Of a DNA stretch of 64,000 nt, positions 30,334 to 42,699 are shown piece by piece; the first letter of the stretch is position 1; each line of letters starts with the position of its first letter. Below the pieces are notes generated by a model. That model was given only the letters and a program-made list of their open reading frames with translations, was not told where the DNA came from and did no database searches. Source of the stretch: Salinisphaera sp. LB1 (lineage in GTDB: Bacteria > Pseudomonadota > Gammaproteobacteria > Nevskiales > Salinisphaeraceae); contig NZ_CP029488.1 of the NCBI RefSeq assembly GCF_003177035.1, positions 2,480,001 to 2,544,000 on the forward strand, written 5' to 3'. The position numbers were made by a program, and so were the translations under genes.

Positions 30334-31839
30334 ATGCTGGCGGATGTGCAAGTCACAGCGAACCTGCCGCAGCTGCTGGCGGGTTTCGACGCCTCGAGTG
30401 TGCCGGATCTCGAAGTTCACGATCTGGTGCTCGACAGCCGCCAGGTCACAGCCGGCGCGGCCTTCGCGGCGTGCGCCGGTGCCCGTGCGCACGGCGTGAC
30501 GCATGCGCGCGCGGCGGCGCAGGCCGGCGCCGTGGCCATGCTGGTCGAGCCCGCCGCTGGCGTAACGCTCGGCGATGCGTTGCCGGCGGTGACGGTGCCC
30601 GATCTGTCGCGGCATGTTGGCGCGATCGCGGCCCGTCTGTATGCCGACCCGTCCGCTGGCTTGTTCGTGGCCGGCGTGACCGGCACCGATGGCAAGACCT
30701 CCTGCGCCTGGCTGATCGCCCGTGCACTCGACGCGCTCGGGGTCGGCTGCGGTTATCTCGGCACGCTGGGCTTTGGCGCGATGGACGACCTTGCCGCGGC
30801 CACCCACACCACCCCCGACGCCGCGCGCCTGCAGCGCTGGCTGGCCCGTATGGTCGCGGCCGATTACAGCGCCGCGGCGATGGAGGTGTCGTCGCACGCG
30901 CTCGCGCAACGGCGCACCGACGCGATAGCCTTCGACGTGGCCGTGCTGACCCAGATCGGGCGCGACCACCTGGACTATCACGGCGACCACGCGGCCTATG
31001 TGGCAGCCAAGCGGCGGCTGTTCGACAGTCCGGATCTGAAAGCCGCCGTGCTCAATGCCGACGACGCCACCGGGCGCGAGTGGCTGGCGCGCGGGCGTGA
31101 AGGCGTGCTGCATATCGCCTATGGACAGGCCGTCGGCGTGACCGACTATGCCCGCTTCGTCCGCATCGAACGCGTGGCGGCCCGCGCCGACGGTCTGGTG
31201 GTCGATTTCGCCACGCATCTTGGGAGCGCGACCCTGGCCAGCCCCCTGGTCGGGACATTCAACGCGTGGAACCTGGCTGCCACGCTGGCGGTGCTGCTCG
31301 TGCGCGATGTGTCGCTGGTCGAGGCCGTCGAGGCGCTGGCCGCGGTCCCGACCGTGCCGGGCCGCATGGAACGCATCGACGTGACCGACGATCAACCGCT
31401 GGTGATCGTCGATTATGCGCACACGCCCGGCGCACTCGAGGCGGCCCTGTCGGCGCTCTCGGCCCATGTCGAAGGCCGGCTGCTGTGTGTTTTCGGTTGC
31501 GGCGGCGACCGCGATCGCGGCAAGCGCGGCCTGATGGGCGCGATCGCCGCACGCCACGCGGATCGGTTCTGGATTACCGACGACAATCCGCGCAGCGAGG
31601 ATCCGGCCGCGATCGTGGCCGATGTGCTCGACGGGATTCCCGGGGCGGTCACCGCGGCCGCGCGCTACGACATCGTGCATTCGCGCGGCGAAGCGATCGC
31701 CGCGGCGATCGCCGCGGCCGCGCCCGGCGACGTGGTGCTGATTGCGGGCAAGGGCCATGAGTCCACCCAGCAATATGGCGACGACATTCTTCCTTTCGAC
31801 GATCGCGTGGCCGCCCGCCACGCTCTGGAGGCGGCATGA
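30334..31839 (+). CDS. murE: UDP-MurNAc-L-Ala-D-Glu:meso-DAP ligase MurE
   Basis: MurE, 501 aa. The ATG at 30334 follows GGGAGG, one base after the ftsI stop. ATP site TGTDGKTSCAW near 113-123, conserved ARHADRFWITDDNPRSEDP near the C-terminus: the DNPR motif indicates meso-diaminopimelate as the added amino acid, as expected for a Gram-negative wall. Confidence 0.97.
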   Translation: MLADVQVTANLPQLLAGFDASSVPDLEVHDLVLDSRQVTAGAAFAACAGARAHGVTHARAAAQAGAVAMLVEPAAGVTLGDALPAVTVPDLSRHVGAIAARLYADPSAGLFVAGVTGTDGKTSCAWLIARALDALGVGCGYLGTLGFGAMDDLAAATHTTPDAARLQRWLARMVAADYSAAAMEVSSHALAQRRTDAIAFDVAVLTQIGRDHLDYHGDHAAYVAAKRRLFDSPDLKAAVLNADDATGREWLARGREGVLHIAYGQAVGVTDYARFVRIERVAARADGLVVDFATHLGSATLASPLVGTFNAWNLAATLAVLLVRDVSLVEAVEALAAVPTVPGRMERIDVTDDQPLVIVDYAHTPGALEAALSALSAHVEGRLLCVFGCGGDRDRGKRGLMGAIAARHADRFWITDDNPRSEDPAAIVADVLDGIPGAVTAAARYDIVHSRGEAIAAAIAAAAPGDVVLIAGKGHESTQQYGDDILPFDDRVAARHALEAA

Positions 31840-33221
31840 AGGGCCGGTTGTCCGAATTCGCGCTCGCGCTGGGCGCCCGGTTGATCGGTGACGACGCCGT
31901 ATTCGACGGCGCCAGCATCGATACCCGGCGTATTGCCCGCGGCGCGCTGTTCTTTGCCCTGGCCGGCGAACACGCCGACGGTCATGATTTTGTTGCTGCC
32001 GCCGGTGCCGCCGGTGCCGCCGCTGCCGTGGTGGATCATGCCGTGGCGGCCGATGTCTCGCAGCTGGTGGTCGACGACGTCATGGACGCGCTCGGGCGCG
32101 CGGCGCGCCTGGCCCGCGCCGGTTTCGCCGGGCCGGTGGTGGGCGTGACCGGCTCGAACGGCAAGACCACGGTCAAGCAGATGATTTCGGCCATCTTCTC
32201 CGTGGCCGGGCCGGTCATGGCCACCGATGGCAATCTGAACAATCACTTGGGCGTGCCGCTGACCTTGATGCGGCTGGACGCCTCGGCCGAGCGGGCCGTG
32301 ATCGAGATGGGTGCCAACCACCCCGGCGAGATCGGCCAGCTGGCGGCGGTTGCGCGCCCGGATGTCGGGGTGATCACCAACGCCGGCTGGGCGCATCTGG
32401 AAGGCTTCGGGTCGCGCGAGGGTATCGCGCGTGCCAAGGGGGAGTTGTTCATCCGGCTGCCGGAGGGCGGCACGGCGGTGATCAACGCCGACGACGACTA
32501 TGCCGGACTATGGCGCGAACTGGCCGAGGGCCGGCGCATCGTGACCTTCTCGATGGATGCCGGGCGCGCCGCGACCGTTTATGCCGACGATATCGAACTG
32601 GCCGGCGACGGCGCCCGGTTCACCCTGCATACCCCGGGCGCGTCCACGCCGATCACGCTGGCCCTGGCCGGACGCCACAATGTGGCTAACGCGCTGGCCG
32701 CCGCGGCCGTGGCCGTCGCGGTCGGGCTCGATGGCGCGACCATCGCGGCGGGCCTGGCCCGCACGGCGGCAGTCGCCGGGCGGTTGGCGATCACGCCCGC
32801 CGCCCACGGCGCGCGCCTGGTCGACGACAGCTATAACGCCAATCCGGGGTCGCTGGCGGCTGCATTGTCCTGGCTCGGTCAGCAGCGCGGGGCGCGCTGG
32901 GCGGTGCTCGGCGACATGGGGGAGCTGGGCGACTTCACCGAGTCGGCGCATTACGACGCCGGTGTGGCTGCGCGTGAAGCGGGCATCGAGCGCTTGTTCG
33001 CCACCGGCGAGCACAGCCGGCTGACGGTTTCGGCCTTCGGCGAAGGCGCCGCCTGGTACCCCGATCACGATAGCTTGAACGCCGCTCTAAACGGTGCGCT
33101 CGCGGCCGCCGGGAGCGACGACGTGATCGTGCTGGTGAAGGGGTCACGCAGTGCCCGCATGGATCGGGTGGCCGAGGCGCTGCGCGCCAACGGCGAACCC
33201 AGGGTGGGCGCGCCATGCTGA
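31836..33221 (+). CDS. murF: UDP-MurNAc-tripeptide--D-Ala-D-Ala ligase MurF
   Basis: MurF, 461 aa, adds D-Ala-D-Ala to the muropeptide. ATP-binding [14 protein letters not shown] near 105-118, [18 protein letters not shown] central motif, and [15 protein letters not shown]. It contains an Ala/Gly-rich stretch near residue 55 encoded by GCCGGT repeats. Overlaps murE by 4 nt and mraY by 7 nt. Confidence 0.96.
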   Translation: MKGRLSEFALALGARLIGDDAVFDGASIDTRRIARGALFFALAGEHADGHDFVAAAGAAGAAAAVVDHAVAADVSQLVVDDVMDALGRAARLARAGFAGPVVGVTGSNGKTTVKQMISAIFSVAGPVMATDGNLNNHLGVPLTLMRLDASAERAVIEMGANHPGEIGQLAAVARPDVGVITNAGWAHLEGFGSREGIARAKGELFIRLPEGGTAVINADDDYAGLWRELAEGRRIVTFSMDAGRAATVYADDIELAGDGARFTLHTPGASTPITLALAGRHNVANALAAAAVAVAVGLDGATIAAGLARTAAVAGRLAITPAAHGARLVDDSYNANPGSLAAALSWLGQQRGARWAVLGDMGELGDFTESAHYDAGVAAREAGIERLFATGEHSRLTVSAFGEGAAWYPDHDSLNAALNGALAAAGSDDVIVLVKGSRSARMDRVAEALRANGEPRVGAPC

Positions 33222-34297
33222 TGTACCTCGCGCATATGCTGGAGCCTGTCTTCTCGGGCTTTCGTGTGTTCCAGTTCCTGACCTTCCGCGCCATTCTCGG
33301 CGTGCTGACGGCGATGATCTTCAGCTTCGTGTTCGGCCCGATCCTGATCCGCAAGCTGACCTTCCACCAGATCGGCCAGTTCGTGCGCGACGATGGTCCG
33401 CAGAGTCATCTGGTCAAGGCCGGCACGCCCACCATGGGCGGTACGCTCATACTGGCCGCGGTACTGGTCTCCACGCTGCTCTGGGCGGATCTGACCGACG
33501 GCTGGGTGTGGCTGGTGATGTTTGTGACCGCCGCCTTCGGCGTGGTCGGATTCGTCGACGATTACAAGAAACTCAAGTTTGGCAACAGCAAGGGCCTGTC
33601 CGCGCGGGCGAAATACGGCGCGCAGACCGTCATTGGCCTGACGGCCGGGCTGTGGCTGTATATGGTGGCCGGTTCCGGCGCCGAGACCAGCGTGCTGATT
33701 CCGATGGTCAAGAATGTGGCCATTCCGCTGGGATCGGGCTACATCATCTGGACCTATCTGGTGATCGTGGGCTCGTCCAACGCGGTCAACCTCACGGACG
33801 GCCTCGACGGGCTGGCCATCATGCCCTGCGTGCTGGTCGCCTCGGCGCTGGGCATCTTCGCCTATGTGACCGGGCACGCCGAATTCTCGCGCTATCTCGG
33901 TTTCACCTATATCCACGGCGCGGGCGAGCTGTTGATCTTCTGTACCTCGATCGCCGGCGCCGGACTGGGCTTTCTATGGTTCAACGCCTATCCCGCCCAG
34001 GTCTTCATGGGCGATGTGGGTGCGTTGGCGCTGGGCGCCGCCCTCGGCGTGGTTGCCGTCGTGGTGCGCCAGGAGCTGATCCTGGTCGTCATGGGCGGGA
34101 TCTTCGTCGCCGAAACGCTGTCGGTGATGATCCAGGTCGCCGGTTACAAGCTGACCGGCCGGCGCGTGTTCCGCATGGCGCCCCTGCATCATCACTTCGA
34201 ACTCAAGGGCTGGGCCGAGCCCAAGATCATCGTGCGGTTCTGGATCATCACCCTGGTATTGGTGCTGATCGGTCTGTCGACGTTGAAAATCCGATGA
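33215..34297 (+). CDS. mraY: Phospho-MurNAc-pentapeptide transferase MraY
   Basis: MraY, 360 aa, polytopic inner-membrane enzyme making lipid I. Ten or so membrane segments; catalytic motifs GFVDDYKK (DDxxK), [28 protein letters not shown] and [13 protein letters not shown]. Standard length (E. coli 360 aa). Confidence 0.97.
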   Translation: MLMYLAHMLEPVFSGFRVFQFLTFRAILGVLTAMIFSFVFGPILIRKLTFHQIGQFVRDDGPQSHLVKAGTPTMGGTLILAAVLVSTLLWADLTDGWVWLVMFVTAAFGVVGFVDDYKKLKFGNSKGLSARAKYGAQTVIGLTAGLWLYMVAGSGAETSVLIPMVKNVAIPLGSGYIIWTYLVIVGSSNAVNLTDGLDGLAIMPCVLVASALGIFAYVTGHAEFSRYLGFTYIHGAGELLIFCTSIAGAGLGFLWFNAYPAQVFMGDVGALALGAALGVVAVVVRQELILVVMGGIFVAETLSVMIQVAGYKLTGRRVFRMAPLHHHFELKGWAEPKIIVRFWIITLVLVLIGLSTLKIR

Positions 34298-35634
34298 ACG
34301 ACTGGAAAGCACAACTCGCGAATGCCCGGGTGCTGGTGGTGGGCTGCGGCGCGACCGGCGCCTCGGCGGCCCGCTTTGCCGCGGCTGCCGGTGCGCGCGT
34401 GCGTGTGGTCGACAGCCGCGAGAAGCCGCCGGCCGCCGACGCGCTGGCCCGCGACTGGCCGGCGATCGGCATCGTGGCTGGCGGGCTGGATCCGGCCACG
34501 CTCGAGGGCGTCGACCATGTCGTGATCTCGCCGGGTGTCGATCTGCGCGAGCCGTTGATCGCGGCGGCGCGCGCGGCCGGGCACGAAATCATCGGCGATA
34601 TCGAGTGGTTCGCCCGTGTGGCCAATGCCCCGGTCGTGGCGATCACGGGCTCCAATGGCAAATCCACGGTCACGGCCTGGATCGGCGAAATAGCCGCCGC
34701 CAGCGGCCGCCGGGTGGCCGTCGGTGGCAATTTCGGCACGCCGGCGCTCGACCTGCTGGCCGCGGATATCGATCTCTATGTGCTGGAGTTGTCCAGTTTC
34801 CAGCTTGAGCTGACCGAGCGGCTGCACTGTGTTGCCGCCACCGTGCTCAATGTCAGCGCCGATCATATCGATCGCCACGGCAGCCTCGAGCATTACGCCG
34901 GACTCAAGGCCCGTATCTTTCGCGCGGCCGAGCTCGCGCTGGTCAACGCCGATGACGCGCGGGTGGCGGCCATGGATACCCACGACGCCCGGGTGGTGCG
35001 TTTCGGCACCGGTGAGACGGCGGATTATCGGGTGATCGATGCCGGCGATGGGCTGTGGCTGGCGCGCGGGAACACGCCCTGGTTCGATGCGCGTCAATTG
35101 CAACTGGCCGGGCGCCACAACGCGGCCAATGCCGCCGCGGTCTGGGCGCTTGCCGAAGCGCTCGGCATCGACGCGGCCACGATTCGCGACGGGCTGCGGC
35201 ACTTCGCGGGCCTGGCCTATCGCTGCCAGCTGGTCGCGGAGATCGATGGCGTGCGCTGGGTCAACGATTCCAAGGGCACCAATCTCGGCGCGATGCTCGC
35301 TTCGCTCACCGGCATGGATGGCCCGGTGGTGCTGCTCGCCGGGGGGCAGGGCAAGGGCGCCGACTTCGCAGCGCTGGGCGCCGCGGCTGGCGAACGCGCA
35401 CGCGCGGTGCTGGTGTTCGGCGAGGACGCCGACGTAATCGCCGCCGCGGTGACCGGTCATGTGCCGGTTGAGCGCGTCGACACGCTGGCGGTCGCGGTCC
35501 GCCGCGCCGCCGAGATCGCGCAGGACGGCGATGTCGTGCTGTTGTCGCCCGGCTGCGCGAGCTTCGATCAATTCGACAACTATCAGGCGCGGGGCGAGGC
35601 CTTCACGGCGGCCGTCCGGGAGCTTGCGGCATGA
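34294..35634 (+). CDS. murD: UDP-N-acetylmuramoylalanine--D-glutamate ligase MurD
   Basis: MurD, 446 aa from the ATG at 34294, which overlaps the mraY stop. N-terminal Rossmann-like domain ([18 protein letters not shown]), ATP site [16 protein letters not shown] near 117-132, [27 protein letters not shown], and [16 protein letters not shown]. Confidence 0.97.
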   Translation: MNDWKAQLANARVLVVGCGATGASAARFAAAAGARVRVVDSREKPPAADALARDWPAIGIVAGGLDPATLEGVDHVVISPGVDLREPLIAAARAAGHEIIGDIEWFARVANAPVVAITGSNGKSTVTAWIGEIAAASGRRVAVGGNFGTPALDLLAADIDLYVLELSSFQLELTERLHCVAATVLNVSADHIDRHGSLEHYAGLKARIFRAAELALVNADDARVAAMDTHDARVVRFGTGETADYRVIDAGDGLWLARGNTPWFDARQLQLAGRHNAANAAAVWALAEALGIDAATIRDGLRHFAGLAYRCQLVAEIDGVRWVNDSKGTNLGAMLASLTGMDGPVVLLAGGQGKGADFAALGAAAGERARAVLVFGEDADVIAAAVTGHVPVERVDTLAVAVRRAAEIAQDGDVVLLSPGCASFDQFDNYQARGEAFTAAVRELAA

Positions 35635-36782
35635 AGAATCTCTTCGCCGCCGCTTATCTGCCCCGGGTCCGGCCCGATGTGTGGCTGCTGTCGACGCTGA
35701 TCGTCATCGGCTGCCTCGGTCTGGTGATGGTCGGGTCATCCTCGGTCGCCGTCGCCGACCGCCTGTCCGGCGACCCGATGTATTTCTTCTATCGTCAGAC
35801 GATCTACGCCCTGATCGGGTTGATCGCCGCGTTCGTGGTCTTGCACATCCCGACCCGGGTGCTGGCCGCGAATACCTTCACCCTGCTGGGCGCGGGCCTG
35901 GCGATGCTGGTGATCGTGCTGATTCCCGGTATCGGTCATTCGGTCAACGGCGCCCAGCGCTGGCTCCGTCTGGGCCCGGTGGCGATGCAGGTCTCCGAGC
36001 CGGCGCGCCTGTGCCTCGTCCTCTACATCGCCGGCTATGCTTCGCGGCGGCAGATGGATCTGGCCCGGACCTGGGCCGGGCTGTTCCGGCCGATGGTGTT
36101 TCTGGTCATCGCCTGCTTCCTGATGCTGCTCGAGCCGGATTTCGGGGCCGGGGCCATCCTGGTGGCCGTGGCCGGCATCATTCTGTTCGTTGCCGGCGCC
36201 CGCCTGTTCCATCTGGCCGTGCTGGGTGTGGGCGCGGCGGTGGCGCTGGCGGCGATGGTGCTTTCGTCGCCGTATCGCATGCAGCGGCTGGTGAGCTTTT
36301 CCGACCCCTGGGCCCATCCGTTCGCCAGCGGTTTCCAGCTCACGCAATCGCTGATCGCCATCGGGCGCGGGCACCTGTTGGGCGTGGGCCTCGGCAACTC
36401 GGTACAGAAACTGTCGTATCTGCCCGAAACCCATACCGATTTCCTGTTCGCGATTTATGCCGAAGAGTTCGGTCTGTTGGGTTCGCTGGTGCTGGTCGGC
36501 CTGTTCTCGATCGTGGTCTGGCGCGGCTTCGTGGTGGCGCGACGCGCGATCGACGTGGGCCAGTTCTTCGGCGGCTTTCTCGCCTATGGCCTGTCGGGCT
36601 GGTTGTCCCTGCAGGCGTTCGTGAACATGGCGGTCAATATGGGGCTGTTGCCGACCAAGGGGCTGACGTTGCCGCTGATGAGCTACGGCGGTTCGTCGCT
36701 GGTGATGATGTGCACGCTGTGCGCGTTGATCCTGCGCGTGGACCTGGAAAGCGCCGCGGCGGTGCGGGAGCGGGCCCGATGA
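35631..36782 (+). CDS. ftsW: Septal peptidoglycan glycosyltransferase FtsW
   Basis: FtsW, 383 aa, SEDS-family polymerase working with FtsI. About ten membrane segments; conserved NGAQRWL near 105, the LLEPDFGAGAILV segment holding the key Asp, YLPETHTDFLFAIYAEEFG, and the C-terminal GLLPTKGLTLPLMSYGGSSL. Overlaps murD and murG by 4 nt each. Confidence 0.97.
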   Translation: MKNLFAAAYLPRVRPDVWLLSTLIVIGCLGLVMVGSSSVAVADRLSGDPMYFFYRQTIYALIGLIAAFVVLHIPTRVLAANTFTLLGAGLAMLVIVLIPGIGHSVNGAQRWLRLGPVAMQVSEPARLCLVLYIAGYASRRQMDLARTWAGLFRPMVFLVIACFLMLLEPDFGAGAILVAVAGIILFVAGARLFHLAVLGVGAAVALAAMVLSSPYRMQRLVSFSDPWAHPFASGFQLTQSLIAIGRGHLLGVGLGNSVQKLSYLPETHTDFLFAIYAEEFGLLGSLVLVGLFSIVVWRGFVVARRAIDVGQFFGGFLAYGLSGWLSLQAFVNMAVNMGLLPTKGLTLPLMSYGGSSLVMMCTLCALILRVDLESAAAVRERAR

Positions 36783-37867
36783 ACGTGTCGAGCCCGCATG
36801 TACTGATCATGGCCGGCGGCACCGGCGGCCATGTGTTCCCGGCGCTGGCCGTGGCGCGCGCGCTGACCGCCCGGGGTGCGACGGTGTCGTGGCTGGGCAC
36901 CTCGTCCGGCATCGAGTCCCGTCTGGTGCCGGCCGAGGGACTGACGCTGCATACCATCGACGTCGGCGGCCTGCGCGGCAAGCATCTCACTACGCTGCTG
37001 GCCGCGCCCACGAGCATGGCGCGGGCGTTGTGGCAGGCTCGGCGCGTGCTCAAGGCCGTGCGGCCGGCGCTGGTCATCGGCATGGGCGGTTTCGCCTCGG
37101 GCCCGGGCGGCCTGATGGCACGCATGACCGGTACGCCGCTGCTCATCCACGAACAGAATGCTGCCGCTGGGCTGACCAATCGCGTGCTGGCGCGGCTGGC
37201 GCAGACGGTGCTGCAGGCGTTCCCGGATACGTTCGACGCCGCACGCCGGCCACGAACGGTGGGGAATCCGGTGCGTGCCGATATTCTCGCTCTGCCCGCG
37301 CCGGCGGCCCGCTGGGCTGAACGCCAGGGCCCGATACGATTGCTCGTGCTCGGCGGCAGCGGCGGGGCGCTGGCGATCAACGAGCGCGTGCCGGCGGCGC
37401 TGGCAGGGCTGGACGAGGCGCGGCGGCCGCAGGTCTGGCATCAGGCCGGGCGTACGCTGGACGCCGCCGAGGCCGCCTACGCCGAACACGGCGTGGCCGG
37501 GCGCGTGGAAGCGTTCATCGACGATATGGCCGAAGCCTACGGCTGGGCCGATCTGGTGGTCTGTCGTTCCGGCGCGCTGACCGTGGCAGAGCTGGCCGCC
37601 GCCGGTGTGGGCGCCCTGCTGGTGCCGTATCCGCATGCGGTCGACGATCACCAGCGGGCCAACGGCCAGTACCTGGTCACGGCCGGCGCGGCACGGCTGG
37701 TGGATCAGGGTGAACTGAGCGCCGAGCGGCTGGCACGGGAGCTGGCCGAACTCATGCCCGATCGCGCGGCCTTGCTGGCCCGGGCCGAGGCCGCCCGGGC
37801 GGTCGCCTGGCGCGAGTCGACGAATGACATCGTCGACGCCTGTTACCAGACGCTGGAGGTCGCGTGA
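36779..37867 (+). CDS. murG: Lipid II synthase MurG
   Basis: MurG, 362 aa, GT28 N-acetylglucosaminyltransferase producing lipid II on the inner face of the membrane. N-terminal [55 protein letters not shown], and C-terminal [32 protein letters not shown]. Start chosen at the ATGA overlap with ftsW. Confidence 0.97.
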   Translation: MNVSSPHVLIMAGGTGGHVFPALAVARALTARGATVSWLGTSSGIESRLVPAEGLTLHTIDVGGLRGKHLTTLLAAPTSMARALWQARRVLKAVRPALVIGMGGFASGPGGLMARMTGTPLLIHEQNAAAGLTNRVLARLAQTVLQAFPDTFDAARRPRTVGNPVRADILALPAPAARWAERQGPIRLLVLGGSGGALAINERVPAALAGLDEARRPQVWHQAGRTLDAAEAAYAEHGVAGRVEAFIDDMAEAYGWADLVVCRSGALTVAELAAAGVGALLVPYPHAVDDHQRANGQYLVTAGAARLVDQGELSAERLARELAELMPDRAALLARAEAARAVAWRESTNDIVDACYQTLEVA

Positions 37868-39318
37868 TGGCGCTGGACGGATCCGCAATCAATCAGGGCT
37901 TCGAGCCGCTCATGCACCGCCCGATGCGTCGTGTGCGCACGGTCCACATGGTGGGGATCGGCGGCGTGGGGATGGCCGGCATCGCGCGTGTGCTGATCAA
38001 TCTCGGCTACGACGTCACCGGCAGCGATGTGAAGGACAGTGCGACGACGCAGTCGCTGGCGGCGCTCGGGGCCACGGTCTATCTCGGCCACAGTGCCGAC
38101 AATGTGGCCCGGGCCGATGTGGTTGTGGTATCGACCGCGGTGGCGCAGGACAATCCGGAAGTGGTGGCCGCGCACGACCGTCTGGTGCCGGTGGTGCGGC
38201 GTGCCGAGATGCTGGCCGAACTGATGCGCTTTCGCTACGGCATCGCGGTCGCCGGCACGCATGGCAAGACCACGACTACCAGCCTGGTGGCCTCGCTGCT
38301 GGCCGACGGCCATCTCGACCCCACTTTCATCGTCGGCGGCAAGGTGCTGGGCGCGGGCTCGAACGCGCGTCTGGGCGAGGGCCCATATCTGGTCGCCGAG
38401 GCCGATGAGTCGGATGCGTCGTTTCTGTTTCTCACGCCGATGATGGCGATCGTGACCAATATCGACGCCGATCATCTGGAAACCTACGGCGGCGACTTCA
38501 CGAAGCTCACCGACACCTTCGTCGAATTCCTGCACCACCTGCCGTTCTACGGTCTGGCGGTGCTGTGCGTCGACGATCCGGTCGTGCGCCAGATCCTGCC
38601 GGACGTCGGCCGTCCGATCACTACCTACGGCATCGATCAGGCGGCCGATTTCCGTGCCGAGAACCTGCGCTTCGACGGTACGGGCACGCGTTTCACGCTG
38701 CGCCACAACGGCGACGAGGGTCTCGACGTGCATCTGAATCTGCCCGGCCGCCACAACGTGCTCAACGCGCTGGCGGCAGCGGCCGTGGCCCACGAACTCG
38801 GGGTGGACATGGCCTCGATCGGTGCCAGCCTGTCGCAATTCGCCGGCATCGGCCGACGCTGCGAGGTGCACGGCGAGATCGATTTCGGCGGCAAGCCGGC
38901 GCTGTTGGTCGACGACTACGGTCATCATCCGCGCGAGCTGTCTTCGACCATCGCCGCCGCCCGCACGGCCTGGCCGGATCGGCGTCTGGTCGTGGTTTTC
39001 CAGCCGCATCGCTATAGCCGAACCCGTGATCTGTTCGAGGACTTCGCCCAGGTGCTGGCGGATCTCGACGTGCTTGTGCTGTGCGAGGTCTATCCGGCCG
39101 GCGAAACCGCGATTACCGGCGCCGATGGCCGGGCGCTGGCGCGCGCAGTGCGTGCGCGCGGGCGGGTCGATCCGGTGTTCGTCGACGACGTGCAGGCCTT
39201 GCCGACAGTGCTGGACGGCGTGGTCGCCGAAGGCGATGTGGTGTTGACGCTCGGCGCCGGCGATATCGGTGCCGTGGCGCAGCGCCTGGTCGCCCGCGGC
39301 CGGGGGGGGAATCCATGA
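37864..39318 (+). CDS. murC: UDP-N-acetylmuramate--L-alanine ligase MurC
   Basis: MurC, 484 aa (GTG 37864 or ATG 37867). Rossmann-like [20 protein letters not shown] site [43 protein letters not shown] and [12 protein letters not shown]. The order murG-murC is normal, but the murB and ddlB that usually follow are absent. Confidence 0.97.
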   Translation: MMALDGSAINQGFEPLMHRPMRRVRTVHMVGIGGVGMAGIARVLINLGYDVTGSDVKDSATTQSLAALGATVYLGHSADNVARADVVVVSTAVAQDNPEVVAAHDRLVPVVRRAEMLAELMRFRYGIAVAGTHGKTTTTSLVASLLADGHLDPTFIVGGKVLGAGSNARLGEGPYLVAEADESDASFLFLTPMMAIVTNIDADHLETYGGDFTKLTDTFVEFLHHLPFYGLAVLCVDDPVVRQILPDVGRPITTYGIDQAADFRAENLRFDGTGTRFTLRHNGDEGLDVHLNLPGRHNVLNALAAAAVAHELGVDMASIGASLSQFAGIGRRCEVHGEIDFGGKPALLVDDYGHHPRELSSTIAAARTAWPDRRLVVVFQPHRYSRTRDLFEDFAQVLADLDVLVLCEVYPAGETAITGADGRALARAVRARGRVDPVFVDDVQALPTVLDGVVAEGDVVLTLGAGDIGAVAQRLVARGRGGNP

Positions 39319-39422
39319 GCGCGCGGAGCGATGGCCTGCACAGGTTCCCGGCGACCGCTGCGCGCGTGGCGACAGTGTTTGACGTGCTCGGTCAGAACAA
39401 CGATCGGGGAGGACGGACATGA
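39315..39422 (+). CDS. Small ORF of unknown function between murC and ftsQ
   Basis: A 35-codon frame whose ATG overlaps the murC stop (ATGA at 39315) and whose TGA overlaps the ftsQ ATG (ATGA at 39419). It therefore bridges the two genes without a gap, as a coupled cistron would. The product is basic and Ala/Arg-rich ([20 protein letters not shown] at the start), with no motif I recognise. It occupies the place of murB/ddlB in other gammaproteobacteria; I see no convincing MurB or Ddl remnant. It could be a real small gene, a relic, or only a spacer kept open for coupling and for the GGGGAGGA ribosome binding site of ftsQ inside it. Confidence 0.35.
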   Translation: MSARSDGLHRFPATAARVATVFDVLGQNNDRGGRT

Positions 39423-40156
39423 AATGGATCAATGCACGGCGTCTGCGTGACGGCGCCCTCGGCGCCATTGTGCTGCTGGGTGTGGCCGCCTGTACCTGGC
39501 AGGGTATCAAGCCCGACAACGCGGGGCCGCGCCGGCTGTACATCAGCGGCAAATCGGCTCATGTTTCGGACCAGCAGATCGCCCAGATGGCTGCGCCTTA
39601 CCTCAAGGCGTCGTTCTTCGATGTCGACACGGCAGCGCTCAAGGCGCGCATCGCGAGCCGGCCGTGGCTGACCGACGTGCGCGTCTCACGCCACTGGCCC
39701 GATGGCGTGGTGGTGCATGTTGCCGACCACAAGCCGGTCGCGGCCTGGGGGGACAAGAGTGTGCTGGCCGCCGACGGCCAAGTGTTCACGCCGGATACGC
39801 GCCCGCAGGGATTGATCCAGCTGAACGGGCCGGCGAAGGACAGCGCTAAAGTTTATGCACAATATCGCCATCTATCCGGTATCCTCGCCGGTCATGGTGT
39901 ACATCTCGCCTCGCTTGAGTTGAAGGCGAGCGGTGACTGGCAGGCTCGACTCGACGATGGGCTCGAACTTCGGTTGGGTCGCGATCAGCTGGCGGCGCGC
40001 ATGCAGCGTTTCGTTCGCTTCGCGCTTGCGCGTCCGCGGGCGCGCCGTGCACTGGCCGGCGCCGGTTACGTCGACCTGCGCTACAGCGATGGTTTTGCCG
40101 TGGGCGGCAGTCGCCACGAGACCGCTTCGGCGAGTCATGAGGAGTCAGTCGGATGA
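39419..40156 (+). CDS. ftsQ: Cell division protein FtsQ
   Basis: FtsQ, 245 aa, bitopic divisome scaffold. Short cytoplasmic tail, membrane segment near residues 12-27 (GALGAIVLLGVAACTW), POTRA domain (about 38-105, RRLYISGKSAHVSDQQIAQM) and the beta domain with ASRPWLTDVRVSRHWPDGVVVHVADHKPVAAWG. Shorter than E. coli FtsQ (276 aa), mainly in the cytoplasmic tail. Strong GGGGAGGA before the ATG; ends with an ATGA overlap into ftsA. Confidence 0.94.
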   Translation: MKWINARRLRDGALGAIVLLGVAACTWQGIKPDNAGPRRLYISGKSAHVSDQQIAQMAAPYLKASFFDVDTAALKARIASRPWLTDVRVSRHWPDGVVVHVADHKPVAAWGDKSVLAADGQVFTPDTRPQGLIQLNGPAKDSAKVYAQYRHLSGILAGHGVHLASLELKASGDWQARLDDGLELRLGRDQLAARMQRFVRFALARPRARRALAGAGYVDLRYSDGFAVGGSRHETASASHEESVG

Positions 40157-41388
40157 GCAAACGGCCTGAACAGAATCTCATCGTCGGCCTGGATATCGGC
40201 ACGTCGAAGGTGGCGTGCATCGTTGCCGAGTCCAACAACGGCGAAATCGAGATCATCGGCCTGGGCACCGCGCCGTCCAAGGGCATGAAGAAGGGGATGG
40301 TGGTCAATATCGAGTCGACCACCGACTCGATCCGGCGTGCCGTCGAGGAAGCCGAACTGATGGCGGGCTGCCGTATCCAGTCGGTGCACTGCGGCATCTC
40401 GGGCGCGCACGTGCGCTCGCTGAACTCGCACGGCATTGTCGCGGTCCGCAACAAGGAAGTCACCGAGTCCGACATCGAGCGCGTGATCGACGCCGCCTGT
40501 GCGGTCGCCATCCCGGCCGATCAGAAGATTCTGCATGTGCTGCCCCAGGAATTCGCGGTCGATGACAACGAAGGTATCCAGGAGCCGGTCGGCATGTCCG
40601 GGGTGCGGCTCGAGGCCAAGGTGCATATCGTCACCGGTGCCGTGACCTCGGCCCACAACATCCAGAAATGCGTGGCGCGCTGCGGTCTGGAAGTGTCCAA
40701 GCTGTCGCTGGAGCAACTGGCGTCGTCGTATGCGGTGCTCACCGACGACGAAAAGGATCTCGGGGTGGCGCTGGTGGATATCGGCGGCGGTACGTCCGAT
40801 ATCGCCGTTTTCGTCAACGGCGCGATCCGGCATACGGCAGTGATTCCGATTGCCGGCGACCAGGTCACCAACGATATCGCCGTGGCGCTGCGCACGCCGA
40901 CCCAGCATGCCGAGCAGATCAAGATCCGCTATGGCTGTGCGCTGCCGGAACTGATCACCGATGACGACGCCATCGAAGTGCCGAGTGTCGGCGAGCGCCC
41001 GCCACGGCGGCTGTCGCGCTACACCCTGGCCGAGGTGATCAAACCGCGCTACGAAGAGTTGTTCATGCTGATTCACAAGGAGTTGGTACGGTCCGGCTTC
41101 GAGGATCTGCTGGCCGGCGGCGTCGTGATCACCGGCGGCTCCTCCAAGATGGAAGGGCTGACCGATCTGGCCGAAGAGGTCTTCCACATGTCGGTACGCC
41201 TGGGTACGCCGCAGAAGGTGCGGGGACTATCGGACGTAGTGCGCAACCCGATCCATGCCACCGGCGTGGGTCTGCTGGAATTCGGTCATCGCACACAATC
41301 CAAGGGTGGCATGCATGTGCCGGCGCAGGACAACAGTTTTGCTCAGGTCTGGGAGCGCATGAAGGCCTGGTTCCAGGGCAATTTCTAG
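40153..41388 (+). CDS. ftsA: Cell division protein FtsA
   Basis: FtsA, 411 aa, actin-like protein tethering FtsZ to the membrane. Phosphate-1 motif GLDIGTSKVACIVAE, SHUT-type 1C insertion after about residue 85, phosphate-2 LVDIGGGTSDIAVF, adenosine motif VVITGGSSKMEGL, and a C-terminal amphipathic helix (WERMKAWFQGNF). Confidence 0.97.
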   Translation: MSKRPEQNLIVGLDIGTSKVACIVAESNNGEIEIIGLGTAPSKGMKKGMVVNIESTTDSIRRAVEEAELMAGCRIQSVHCGISGAHVRSLNSHGIVAVRNKEVTESDIERVIDAACAVAIPADQKILHVLPQEFAVDDNEGIQEPVGMSGVRLEAKVHIVTGAVTSAHNIQKCVARCGLEVSKLSLEQLASSYAVLTDDEKDLGVALVDIGGGTSDIAVFVNGAIRHTAVIPIAGDQVTNDIAVALRTPTQHAEQIKIRYGCALPELITDDDAIEVPSVGERPPRRLSRYTLAEVIKPRYEELFMLIHKELVRSGFEDLLAGGVVITGGSSKMEGLTDLAEEVFHMSVRLGTPQKVRGLSDVVRNPIHATGVGLLEFGHRTQSKGGMHVPAQDNSFAQVWERMKAWFQGNF

Positions 41389-41475
41389 GACACGGTTTCC
41401 GGGGCTATCGTTCGGGGCGCGAGGGACGCAAGCGGTTTTCCGCAAGGAAAAGCAGGGCAACGCAAGAGGTGCAAC

Positions 41476-42624
<1,149 letters not shown>

Positions 42625-42664
42625 GGGGACGAACGCCGCACGACCGACATTGCGTTGCCGGGAC

Positions 42665-42699
42665 GCCGCCGCCGATCTACAGCATCGGTCGGTGGCGGC
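42665..42699 (+). other. Stem-loop between ftsZ and lpxC
   Basis: A long imperfect GC-rich hairpin (GCCGCCGCCGAT with ATCGGTCGGTGGCGGC) 40 bp after ftsZ without a T-tract; it might attenuate or stabilise the ftsZ 3' end. The remaining spacer to lpxC becomes AT-rich (42755-42800) and probably holds the lpxC promoter, but no hexamer pair is convincing. Confidence 0.4.

Noticed and set aside
31990-32030. GCCGGT tandem repeats in murF
   Set aside because: In frame, encode a short Ala/Gly loop; ordinary coding low complexity.
37843-39552. 569-codon minus-strand frame
   Set aside because: Antisense to murC; no recognisable features.
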